Of a stretch of 64,000 nucleotides of DNA, positions 20,288-28,892 are shown in pieces. Where the stretch lies: NCBI GenBank assembly GCA_027577595.1, contig JANBRJ010000004.1, positions 330,937 to 394,936 of the forward strand, read 5' to 3'. Below the pieces are notes generated by a model. That model saw nothing but the letters and a program-made list of their open reading frames with translations, did no database searches and had not been told where the DNA came from. Positions within the stretch are counted from its first letter, which is position 1; every line of letters starts with the position of its first letter. This stretch comes from Coemansia sp. RSA 487. Lineage: Eukaryota > Kickxellomycota > Kickxellomycetes > Kickxellales > Kickxellaceae. The translations under genes were made by a program, and so were the position numbers.

Positions 20288-20881
20288 ATGAACAACAAAA
20301 GCAGCAGTGGTCGCGGACGGAACACACAGCAGCCATATAGAGGCAGCGGAATGGGACGTGGGCGCGGGGGATCTGGACATGGAGGAGGAGGCGGTCGAGG
20401 ACGGGGTCGAGGCAGTAACAACAACAGCAACAACAACGGTGGCGGTGGTAGTGGTAACAGTACACATGACGGGAACGGAGGACCTCCCTCTCAATCTGGC
20501 GGGATGAGTAAACCTGGAGGGACGCTAGTTCCCGTTAGAGCCACAGGACCAGTGCCATCATCAACAATGTCGTGGCGAGTCCTCTATGTGGTACCAGCAA
20601 ATGCGCGCCCAGAGGTCGGTCCGTCAGGAGAGAAGATACCGGGCCCGTTCAGTCCTGTCTTGCGCCCATCGACGCCCGAGCAGTCACCCGAGTCCGCAGC
20701 CTCCATGAAGCCACAGGATGTACTGCGCAAGCAGAGCGAGAACTATGCGATGAAGCAGAGGGTGCAGCAGCTGCTACAGCAGGCGGCCAACAGCTCGTCT
20801 GGCGGAATGGGGACGTATGTCGGCAAGCTTTCGCATTACAACAACCCACTTATTCCGGTGCTCCCTCGACTGGATGCATAA
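20288..20881 (+). CDS. RGG-rich protein, unknown
   Basis: 197-aa protein with two parts. Residues 1-80 are an RG/RGG-rich and Asn/Gly-rich tract (GMGRGRGG, GGRGRGRGS, NNNSNNN), typical of RNA-binding and condensate-forming proteins. Residues 95-197 are not low complexity: MSWRVLYVVPANARPEV, a Pro-rich linker (PGPFSPVLRPSTPEQSP), a Gln-rich helix (LRKQSENYAMKQRVQQLLQQ) and a terminal KLSHYNNPLIPVLPRLDA. I do not recognise the C-terminal part. The ATG is preceded by a TATA box and a T-rich leader. An RNA-associated role is inferred only from the RGG tract. Confidence 0.6.
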   Translation: MNNKSSSGRGRNTQQPYRGSGMGRGRGGSGHGGGGGRGRGRGSNNNSNNNGGGGSGNSTHDGNGGPPSQSGGMSKPGGTLVPVRATGPVPSSTMSWRVLYVVPANARPEVGPSGEKIPGPFSPVLRPSTPEQSPESAASMKPQDVLRKQSENYAMKQRVQQLLQQAANSSSGGMGTYVGKLSHYNNPLIPVLPRLDA

Positions 20882-21379
20882 AATCTAGTGAAGAGAGCAT
20901 TTACTGTTGTAAAAAAACTGCATATTTTTCTGTAATTTCTCTAAATGTTGTAAAAGGATATATTTTTGATGTCTGTACAACTGATATTTTTTACCACAAG
21001 GATGCAAGCATTGAACATCCATGTAAAGCCAAAAAAGGAGGATATGATCTGGAATACAAGAGACTGACTGTATAAAACAATATCATAAAGTGAGATGCAG
21101 ATAACTATAGAACAGCTGACCTGAAAATTTTGGATAGCGAGAAGATAAAGCATATGGTGGTTGACCAAGAAAAGAGACCATGGATGGACGGACGGATGGA
21201 TGGATGGATGAAGAGTGTGTTTGGCAAAGCAAACAAGCCAATATCTCCATGGATCCAAATAAGTATCGGAGTCATTAAATAAACGAGGAGTTTAATAGAG
21301 GTAGAGAGTAAACCAGATTTTTGCCAGCAAACATCTCATCGTCTCTTTTTTTCTTCTTTTTCTTGGTTGGCCGCTAAGC
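20882..21379. other. Convergent intergenic region with microsatellite
   Basis: 498 bp between convergent genes, holding the GGAT/GGAC repeat listed next. No gene seen. Confidence 0.4.
21181..21211 (+). repeat. (GGAT)n microsatellite
   Basis: Tandem tetranucleotide of TGGA/CGGA type, about seven units with GGAC variants, in intergenic DNA. Confidence 0.8.
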
Positions 21380-22300
21380 TCAAACAATGGATCTCAGTCG
21401 CGGCGAAAGAAGTGGGGTGGACTCTGTTGAAGGACATACGTTCTTTTTGCATATCGGACAGAACTTTTTGCGGGTTGTCAACCAGCGATCGATACATTTG
21501 ACATGATACTCGTGCTTGCAAGGGAGCACTCTCAGCTCGTCATCGTCGTCAAAGTCGTCGAGACATATGGCACATTCAGAGGGTTCGTCTTCGTGGTACT
21601 TTGAGTGGTAAAACGTTTTGACAGGCAGGCTGTTGACCACATCCGTGGGAGCCAGGTCACGCAGGCGGTGCTGGCGCAGTCGCAGGCGGTACAGAATGTA
21701 GATAAAGCTCATCATCAGCATGGGCGACAGGATTGTTATGAATAGGACATCGAGGAAAGGAAGCTCGTAGTACTCGTTGCGCACAAGCTTAATTTTGAGT
21801 GCTTCGCCATTAGGCGAGTCCCACGCGGTGTCACGCAGTCGGTGATATTCGGTGCGCGCGACAAATGACGATGGAATCCGGACATCCGATGTATCGCCCG
21901 AAGCGTACATGGTAATCGGCAGGTCGTACCATGGGTCACATACAAGCACGCCAGCCGCGCCCGATGCCTGCATATTCCGCACCTTTTCGATAAAGCCGCA
22001 GGAGCCGCGCTCGACCAGCATGATCCAGTTTTCAGACGTTTCCATGCGTTTTGCTAGCGGGCGACAGCCATCGGAGTTTTCGGGATCAACATCCTCGACA
22101 AGGAGCAGCTGACCAACAAGACCGTCGTCGCCGAGATGCGGCCCAAACATGGCTGAACGGTCCTCTATTGTGGCATTTGTAGCCAGTACGACTATCGATG
22201 CAGAGGCAACACTAGCATGCTGAAGCAGGATGCCCGATGGCATTGCCAGAACTACCAGCAGCAAATGGCATAGCAGCCTGAAGGCAGCAGGGCTTTTCAT
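21380..22300 (-). CDS. PA-TM-RING ubiquitin ligase (RNF13/RNF167-like)
   Basis: 306-aa endomembrane E3 ligase. The N-terminus is a signal peptide (LLCHLLLVVLAMPSGILL). Residues 60-170 form a protease-associated (PA) lumenal domain, with NWIMLVERGSCGFIEKVRNM and ASGAAGVLVCD. A membrane segment follows at about 180-203 (FLDVLFITILSPMLMMSFIY). The C-terminal RING-H2 finger is at about 243-284: CAICLDDFDDDDELRVLPC, then H-x2-H-x2-C and CPIC, with all eight zinc ligands present. This signal-PA-TM-RING order defines the PA-TM-RING family, which ubiquitinates cargo at endosomes and vacuoles. Single exon; its 5' end is followed by a 1.1-kb gap. Confidence 0.93.
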   Translation of the reverse strand: MKSPAAFRLLCHLLLVVLAMPSGILLQHASVASASIVVLATNATIEDRSAMFGPHLGDDGLVGQLLLVEDVDPENSDGCRPLAKRMETSENWIMLVERGSCGFIEKVRNMQASGAAGVLVCDPWYDLPITMYASGDTSDVRIPSSFVARTEYHRLRDTAWDSPNGEALKIKLVRNEYYELPFLDVLFITILSPMLMMSFIYILYRLRLRQHRLRDLAPTDVVNSLPVKTFYHSKYHEDEPSECAICLDDFDDDDELRVLPCKHEYHVKCIDRWLTTRKKFCPICKKNVCPSTESTPLLSPRLRSIV

Positions 22301-23432
22301 TTTTGTGTAATATTCTTGAGGACAGCCTTGGTGCTACAACAGCTTTTGTGAGGGTGGTGTTTGTCTTTTGTTTTGTTTTGTAAGTATTCAAATTTGGAAC
22401 CTGGAACCGGCAGCGGAGTGCAGGGTTCCTACGTAAGAAGGTGGTATTTTAGAATATAATAAAAGAGAAGGAAGGAAAAGGAGCAGACCAGGCTGAATAG
22501 GCGCTAAAGACGATATGCGTGAAACGGGCAAAAGATGGGGGAAAGCAAGAGTACAGAAATAAAATACCCAACAGAAAGGTGTAAAAAGAAAGAGGCGAAA
22601 CCTCTTTTTCTGGATTTTGAAGCCCAACCACATTCTTCGCCCCCTTACTGAGGTTTTGTCGACCAGCAGAGAGGAGGCACGGAATAAGAGAAAAAGGAGG
22701 AGGGCCAGGCTGTGATGCGAACGGAGAATAGCAAAGTGCATGAGGTCATATGGTCAACTGGTCAAAGTGTCAATTGATTGGAATGCGCCTGTGATAAAAG
22801 GTTGACCCTTTCTTACAGAACCCACCAGCCGGAGGCAGAAAGACAAACAGACAGACAGCTCTCACGGGGACCAGGTAATTCAGTAATTCCTTCTTTGTGC
22901 CTGTATATTGCGCATTCCAAGAGCTAGCCAAATATTACCTGCACTGGCGGGTATTACTATCTATCCATCTATCTATCAGCCTTCTCTCTGAGATATCTGT
23001 AATTCGAGTCCCCAAGGTGGCAGACATTAGCCAGGCTGTGAGGTACAGCAAGGGCTGACGGAGATGCAAATAGACAGAGATGCGCACCCTATGACACTAA
23101 AAGATATAAACAAATGTCTGCCAATGTACAAAACGGCAAGCACAGCCACTTTGTGCATTCAGCCTTTGCATGACGATTTTCTAGGGAATGTCAGGACACT
23201 TGCTCCATGCATGCATATGGCGCAGCGCACCCTAACAGAGATGCTCGTCTTTATTCACCGTGCCAGTGCTCCCAAAGATTTGGATCCATCTGATCGATAG
23301 CTAAATATAGTCGGAAACATGGAAATAAATAACCAAAAGGGGATTTTTTTATATAGAAATGGGCTACAAAGCGTATTAAAAAAAGAAGCTACATATCCCA
23401 ATGCTTTCTGTTGCAGTCTTAAACTGCAGTCC
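22301..23432. other. Intergenic, 1.1 kb
   Basis: No supported gene. A CTAT/CCAT microsatellite-like stretch lies at about 22961-22978. A 78-codon frame at 23064-23300 has no recognisable domain. Confidence 0.4.
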
Positions 23433-24575
23433 CTATAGAAGCTGTGTCAGAGCCATGGCAGCCAGATAGCACACAGCAGCAGCACCAAGCGCTGGCCCGT
23501 GTCTGGTTGCGCTGTTCGGGTTGTAGTTTCTTGGCACGCCATCGTTTGTGCGCTCGTACCGCGAGATATAGAAGGCAAATGGCATTGCGTACTTGATAAG
23601 GTACCCGGCTGGCACGACGTCGCTCATCTTGAAGCCAATGTCGCCGTCGTAAAAGTACATGGTGTACCCGCTGCCCTCGCGCATACCCTCGCCTTCGGGG
23701 ACGTCGTTCTTTGTGTCCCAGTAGAACTTTTTCTGCTCGCCCGTGATGTTGACAGCAATGTCGTAGAGCATCGGCTTGGTTCCGGGAGCCGCATGCGGGT
23801 CCTTTGGCAGCTGGACGCTGATCATCAGCTTTTCGGGAACTTCAATGACGTTGTTGTCGTACTCCCACTGCAATTCGACGACCGAGTCCAGCTCAAACAG
23901 CGGCGTGTGCACCGTTCGTGGCGGAACCAACATCTTCATGCGTCCAGGCATTCTGCCTGCATCCTTGTCGGCCTTGACTCTCTTCAAATACTCTTTTTCG
24001 GATTCGTCGTCGTCATCGGCCTCGTCGTCGCTCTCGTCATCTTTTTTGCTCCTACTGCTTCCTTTGTGTGTCTTTGTTGGCTCCTTTTTGTCGTCACCAT
24101 GCTTAGAACTATCTTTGCCTCCCTTTTTATCGGCAGCACCGCCGTTCTTGCCACCATCTTTATCTTCCTTATGATCTTTGTTCCCAGCAGGCTCGTGTTT
24201 TGCTGCTGGTTCTCCGTGCTGTTGCTGTTGTTGCTGCTGTTGCTGTTGCTGGTTATGTTGTGGTGGTTGCCCTTGCTGTGCCCTTTCACCTTCTTTGCCT
24301 GGCGGCTGTTGTGCTCGCACGCCTCCGCCACTATTGTTGTTATTGCTTCCTCCAGCATTACCGTGGCTGCCGTTGTCGTGGGCTGGCTGATCCCCTACAG
24401 GGTGTCCTGCTGCTATCGCTGCCTGTAGCGGTAGTTGCTGCAGTCCGTTTGGGACTGGCGCAACTGCCAGGTTTAGCCCTCTGACGAAACTCACTTTCGC
24501 CTCCTCGTCATATTCAGCAGCAAGAATCGATACTGCTATTGCTAGTGCTGCACCCAGTGCAATCCGCCACTTCAT
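23433..24575 (-). CDS. Secreted, probably GPI-anchored DUF7137-type protein
   Basis: 380-aa protein starting at the ATG at 24575 (upstream codons lead only to a TTG). MKWRIALGAALAIAVSILAA is a signal peptide. Residues 60-190 are low complexity: Asn/Gly-rich, a poly-Gln run, then Lys/Asp-rich charged repeats. A beta-rich domain follows at about 200-345: MLVPPRTVHTPLFELDSVVE, LQWEYDNNVIEVPEKL, GYTMYFYDGD, AGYLIKYAMPFAFYIS. Its pattern matches, by eye, the fungal DUF7137 domain. The last 20 residues (LGAAAVCYLAAMALTQLL) are hydrophobic and reach the stop with no tail, as in GPI-anchor signals, with small residues upstream as a possible omega site. Its function is unknown; a cell-surface role is likely. 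Confidence 0.75.
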   Translation of the reverse strand: MKWRIALGAALAIAVSILAAEYDEEAKVSFVRGLNLAVAPVPNGLQQLPLQAAIAAGHPVGDQPAHDNGSHGNAGGSNNNNSGGGVRAQQPPGKEGERAQQGQPPQHNQQQQQQQQQQQHGEPAAKHEPAGNKDHKEDKDGGKNGGAADKKGGKDSSKHGDDKKEPTKTHKGSSRSKKDDESDDEADDDDESEKEYLKRVKADKDAGRMPGRMKMLVPPRTVHTPLFELDSVVELQWEYDNNVIEVPEKLMISVQLPKDPHAAPGTKPMLYDIAVNITGEQKKFYWDTKNDVPEGEGMREGSGYTMYFYDGDIGFKMSDVVPAGYLIKYAMPFAFYISRYERTNDGVPRNYNPNSATRHGPALGAAAVCYLAAMALTQLL

Positions 24576-25504
24576 ATCTGTTGCTAACAAAAAATGAATG
24601 AATGAATAAGCAAAGTTGATGTGAAATTAAACGAATCCTGGCTACCAAATGTTGTGTACGTTGAGTTTTAATAGCGTTGGTATAAATCGATAATCAATAT
24701 GCTCAGGTAAGCGAAATAAAAAGTCAGCTTGCTGCTAAACAGAGATACAGCGAAAAAAAAAAGAGTAGTAGCGGTGTTGCCAACAATTGTTTGCCAAATG
24801 TTATCTCTGCAAATTGTAAAGTACAGGTTTAGCATCCTGTGTCCTTTTGTCCAGATCAATATTTTGGCGCACATGTACTTCAAATGGAATAGTTAAGCAT
24901 TCAAAAGAAATAAAATAAATGTTGCTTTGACGCTAGCTCCACCATATCCATTATCCCGGTACATTTTAACAGGTTTTTTTCTCTTTTCGTAAGCAGGTGA
25001 AGAAAGGGATGTTGCAAACATGTGGCGGTTTTAATATGCTATTGCAATTTATCTAGTTTCCAAACATACAGTCCCCGCAAATTCGTATTTTCCACCATGC
25101 TTTTTTCATCTCGGAAAATGGCATTTCCTTTTTTTAAAATACTTTTCTGTATTTCCATCTCCATGTTTCACATACATCCTTGTCCACTTTGCATATTGCA
25201 AGACATGGTCCACATGTACATATAATCCCCCCATACAATAAAAAGAGCACAACCTGTGGGTGAAACCATCAAACAACATATTCCGAGCAACATGTTAACC
25301 GTACGAAAGAAAGAGGGAGAGAAATGTGTTTGCAAAGCCAGCTTTATATGATCCACGTCAATTCAATTTCAACTTTAACAGCAAAAAAGAGGACAAAAAT
25401 GCTTTCCAAGAACCATCTGAGATCCTTAGAAGCACATGTGAACGATAAAAAGCAAGTAGGAGAATGTTCCACTTGCAAACTTTAGATTTTCGAGAAACGA
25501 CACC
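24576..25504. other. Intergenic, 0.9 kb
   Basis: AT-rich spacer between two minus-strand genes. No frame with coding character and no RNA gene recognised. Confidence 0.4.
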
Positions 25505-26995
25505 TTACATGCCGCTGATGACCTGCCAGACACGGATGACGTTGTCGGTGTAACCGGCAAACAGGACGTTGCCGTCCGAGGACCAGGCGAGCGAGGTGCA
25601 CTCGGGCTCACGGGTGTCCTTGCCAAGGCCAACAAAGTCGGGGCGGAGCTCGCAGACAGCAGACTTGGACTCGAGATCCCAGACCTTGATGCAGGTGGAG
25701 GTGGCAGCGCACAGCCAGTAGCGGTTGGGCGAGAAGACCAGCGAGTTGATGATGTCGTTGGCGGTGAGCGAGTACAGGTGCTTGCCGTCATTGAGATCCC
25801 ACAGCATGATGACGCCGTCCTTGCCACCCGAGGCGCAGAGCGAACCGTCAGGAGAGATGGTGACGGTGTTGACGTAGCCCTGGTGGCCAAAGTGGTTGGT
25901 GCGAAGCTTGAACTTGGTGATGTCCCAGACCTACAAAAAACAAACACGCATTGAATGGGCATCAAACCCAAATTGATGACAGAAGAACGTGGCTTTTAGC
26001 TAGCATATTGACTGTGCTCGGAAGACCAATCCTCAAAAGCATATCAATAGTAGATATAGAGGACCAGCTCTTCTCTGCTGATTATGCAGTTATATAGCCT
26101 GCGGCCTCAGTAAAAGTTGTGGTATGTTTTGTCTCATCGGCTCAGCAAAGCCTCTGAAGTAGCAAATATACGATTAACATCATAGGCAATAGATAGGATA
26201 CAGCATCAGGCATTTAAATGCAAAACATACCTTGACGACCTTGTCCCAGCCGCTCGAGACGATCAGGGGGTTGGTGGGGTTGGGCGAGAAGCGGACACAC
26301 GAGACCCATCCGTTGTGGTTGTCCTCGGTGATGTTGTACTTGCACTCGCCAAGAGTGTTCCAGACCTTGATGGTCTTGTCGCGGGACGACGAGATGATCT
26401 GGCGGTTGTCAGGCGAGAACGAGACCGAGAGGACGTCCTTGTCGTGGCCAATGAAACGACGGGTGGTCTTACCAGTGCTGATGTCCCACAGGCGCAGGGT
26501 CTTGTCCCATGAGGCAGACAGAACGTACTGGCCGTCCGAGGAGATAGCAACGTCCTGGACAAAGTGGTTGTGGCCCTCCAGAGAGCGCTTGGCAACACCG
26601 TAGTTGGTATCGTCGCGGGTCAGCGACCAGACGATCAGGGTCTTGTCACGAGAGGCAGAGACAAGGATGTCGGGGTTCTCGGCAGAGGTGGCAAGGGAAG
26701 TGATTTCGCCACTGTGGCCTATAGTAACAGTTGGTTACATGTAATCAACAGAAAAATGGCAACTGAGGACGAGATATTTAGCGAAAACGGCATTTGGGTT
26801 TGAACAAAACAGAAAATACACTTGCTAAAAGAACGGGGGTGTGGTGAGGGTTTTTTGGCTTCAAGAATCTGCTGCAGCCGTGGCACAATTCCGCCAAAAT
26901 TCAGATACCAGCTGAACCAAACCGATGAAAAGAAAGAGCACAGGATCCAGATACATACCGACAAGGGTACCGCGAAGAACAAGGTTGGCAGACAT
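25505..26995 (-). CDS. ASC1: RACK1 / Cpc2 / Asc1, 40S-bound WD40 scaffold (three exons)
   Basis: Seven-bladed WD40 protein at the head of the 40S ribosome; it scaffolds kinases and translational control. The coding exons on the minus strand are 26959-26995 ([12 protein letters not shown]), 26231-26718 and 25505-25930, together 316 aa, the usual RACK1 length. Splices fall at Gly13 (g|gc) and in phase 0 between VVK and VWD, both with GTATGT donors and TAG acceptors. WD repeats are easy to see: [77 protein letters not shown] and [14 protein letters not shown]. Codon use is strongly GC3-biased, as in highly expressed genes. Intron 2 carries a C/D snoRNA. Confidence 0.97.
26104..26187 (-). ncRNA. 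snR24: U24-type C/D box snoRNA in RACK1 intron 2
   Basis: On the sense strand of the intron there is a C box ATGATGT (26183-26177), a D' box CAGA (26156-26153), a C'-like GATGAG (26138-26133) and a D box CTGA (26110-26107). GCC (26187-26185) and GGC (26106-26104) flank them and can form the terminal stem. Upstream of D' lies ATATTTGCTAC (26169-26159), 11 nt perfectly complementary to the conserved 25S rRNA stretch GTAGCAAATAT, the U24 target. In budding yeast the U24 homologue snR24 also resides in the intron of the RACK1 gene ASC1, so the host is conserved. The second guide before the D box does not match the neighbouring U24 target cleanly. Confidence 0.85.
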
Positions 26996-27332
26996 GTTTG
27001 CTTTAACGTTTTTCAAAAGATCCAAAAAAACGATTTTACTCAGAATCAGAGGTTTGAAGAGAGAGAAGGATTCCCAGTTTGGCGTTGACAAACGCCTGTT
27101 GGTTTTATCACATCCAGCTCCTCTCCCAGAAAAAACCAGCACTGCAACCAAAAGCCATGCTGTGCTTCAGTTTCAGAGCTTGAAGCGAAGATTTTTTCTT
27201 GCTCAACATCCAGAAATCACACACCCCGGCCGAAGAAAATTTTTACGGTTCGATTACATTTCCAGGCGAGCCGAATGGGCCAATTAGAATCGAGAAAAGC
27301 TAATCAATCAAAGAAATATCTACTGTAGACTA
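26996..27332. other. RACK1 upstream region
   Basis: Contains the RACK1 promoter and leader, up to the repeat-like sequence beginning at 27331. No gene seen. Confidence 0.4.
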
Positions 27333-27728
27333 CAGTGGTGAGCTAGTGTTTTTTCCGCGTATAATATATGAATCGTGTTCGAGTCTGCAAGACGGCAACC
27401 AAAGTGGTCGATTGGCGTGTAAGCGTCGCAAATGTTGTTTTTGATCGTGGTTCAGCGAAAAGACAGCAAGCAGCGTAGTTGCAAACGATGGGAAACAGCG
27501 CAGAAGACGTCACTGCGTAAAGCCAAAGACCAGGAAAAACGATAGGAAGCCCAAAGCAAACGATCTTGCAGCGTCTACACAGGACAACCACACAAACACC
27601 ACAGCTTTGGTTGTTAAAAGGTGCGATAAAAAAGCAACATCTACAGAACACAGCTACTGAGCTAGCATCTGGTTGTGGATGGTGTGCTGGCTAGAACAAC
27701 TGGTGGGCTTTTCGTATGAGAGATAGTA
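27333..27728. repeat. Segment starting with a second Tc1-like terminus
   Basis: The segment begins TA followed by CAGTGGTGAGC, then TAGTGTTTTTTCC, closely matching the left end of the adjacent element at 27729 (CAGTGGTCGGCC, AGTGTTTTTTCTG) in the same orientation, 396 bp upstream. No transposase remnant is visible inside. It may be the left end of a related, truncated copy or a fragment displaced by nested insertion. Confidence 0.45.
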
Positions 27729-28861
27729 CAGTGGTCGGCCAGTGTTTTTTCTGTTTAGCCTTTCTGTTCAATGACCATCTTCGCGTGCTTAGACGCGTCT
27801 TCGATTAGATTGTTGATATCATTTATATCGATACTATTCCAGAGCTTGCAAAGTGTTTTCTTGTCATTGCATGTCGAGCATCTTGTTAATTGCTTGGAAA
27901 ATTTGGACTTCTAAATAGCCCACAAATTTTCAATCGGGCTGAGGTCAAGATAATTCGCTGGCCATGTTTGTTTTTCAATACTTTGCAACTGGCGATATTT
28001 ACGGGAAGCGTTTGATATGTGTATATGAGTGTTGTCTTCTACAGGTGTTGGGTGTTTGTTGGTTCTGATTGAATTTTCCAGTTGATGCTTATATGCTTCT
28101 TTCTTTAATACCTCACTAGTCACTGACTTTTCTCTGAAGGCAGCAAAGTCAGCGTGTCCATTGTAAGAGATACCACCCCGTACGTCAAGAAAACGACTAT
28201 CTGGTTTGAAGATACCAACCGTATTATGTCTACTAAGCTCACTATTTTTAGATCGCTTTACATGGGTTCTTGACTAACCAAGGTTGAGCTGGGATGTGAT
28301 ATTATCAGTGGTCATAACATCCTTCCACTGTTTTATGTCCCAATTGATATGATCATTGGCAAACTCTAGTCGATCCTCCGTCTGTTTATCGGTAATAAGT
28401 GGCATCTTCTTTGCTACCCTAGAAACAATGCCTTCATCTTTCAGAATCATTCCAACATACTGGCGAGAAATATCAGGATCTAAATCTATTATGATCTATT
28501 TGTTTGTTATTCTCAGTTCCTTATTTGCTATATTCACAATACAACGTCTTGTATATTCATCGATCCTGGATTTCCTGTCGCTCTTTGGTTTAGGTTCTAT
28601 TGTCTCACTTTTATCGAAATGCTTGATCAAGACTCGCGCAGCTCGCACAAGCAAGCCTAAATGTTCAGCTATTGTTTGAAGACAAATACTTTGATTCCTC
28701 TTCTTGATACCCTGTTTCTAATAGATGGTAGACAAGCCATGGTTTATATAGTTTACAAGGATCCAGACAAACAATAAGGGAAGAAAGCTGCAAAAGCCGT
28801 TTTAGAAAAATTCCTCAAAATATTAATCAAGGCTACGCAGTAAAAAAATCCTTTCCCACTG
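27729..28861 (-). mobile_element. Degenerate Tc1/mariner element
   Basis: 1,133-bp element flanked by TA on both sides (27727-27728 and 28862-28863), the target-site duplication of the Tc1/mariner superfamily. Its termini are inverted: left CAGTGGTCGG with a T-run, then CTG and TAGCCTT; right, read on the other strand, CAGTGGGAAAGG with a T-run, then CTG and TAGCCTT. This gives imperfect TIRs of about 35 bp. The interior holds a broken transposase (27755-28740). It lies between RACK1 and LEO1 and ends 31 bp from the LEO1 stop codon. Confidence 0.85.
27755..28740 (-). pseudogene. Tc1/mariner transposase, DD34E, inactivated
   Basis: On the minus strand, fragments in shifting frames follow the Tc1 order. 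An N-terminal helix-turn-helix part (LQTIAEHLGLLVRAARVLIK, DRKSRIDEYTRRCIVN) is followed by a mid region (DISRQYVGMILKDEG, DRLEFANDHINWDIKQW). First Asp is in VMTTDN, second Asp in VEDNTHIHISN, and Glu in SPIENLW. Thirty-four residues separate the second Asp from the Glu, so it is DD34E type. In-frame stops (for example in ITNK-stop, NLG-stop, LWAI-stop) and at least one frameshift break it, so it cannot encode active transposase. Confidence 0.85.
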
Positions 28862-28892
28862 TAGTTTGCGGATCAAGCGAAAATGGTCGCTT

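Noticed and set aside
23064-23300. 78-codon plus-strand frame in an intergenic region
   Set aside because: Weak coding character and no recognisable motif. I could not exclude a small protein but do not support it.
23499-24428. 309-codon open frame antisense to the DUF7137-like gene
   Set aside because: It overlaps low-complexity codons of the real gene; the poly-Leu and poly-Val content is the complement of the Gln/Asn/Asp tracts.
25426-25971. Alternative frames over RACK1 exon 3
   Set aside because: Ser/Pro/Thr-rich shadow frames caused by strong GC3 bias; the WD40 frame is unambiguous.
27360-27385. GTTCGAGTC T-loop-like sequence as a tRNA
   Set aside because: No acceptor stem, D-arm or anticodon arm can be folded around it.
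27343-27651. 102-codon Cys-rich minus-strand frame
   Set aside because: It lies inside repeat-like sequence next to a dead transposon and has no domain.
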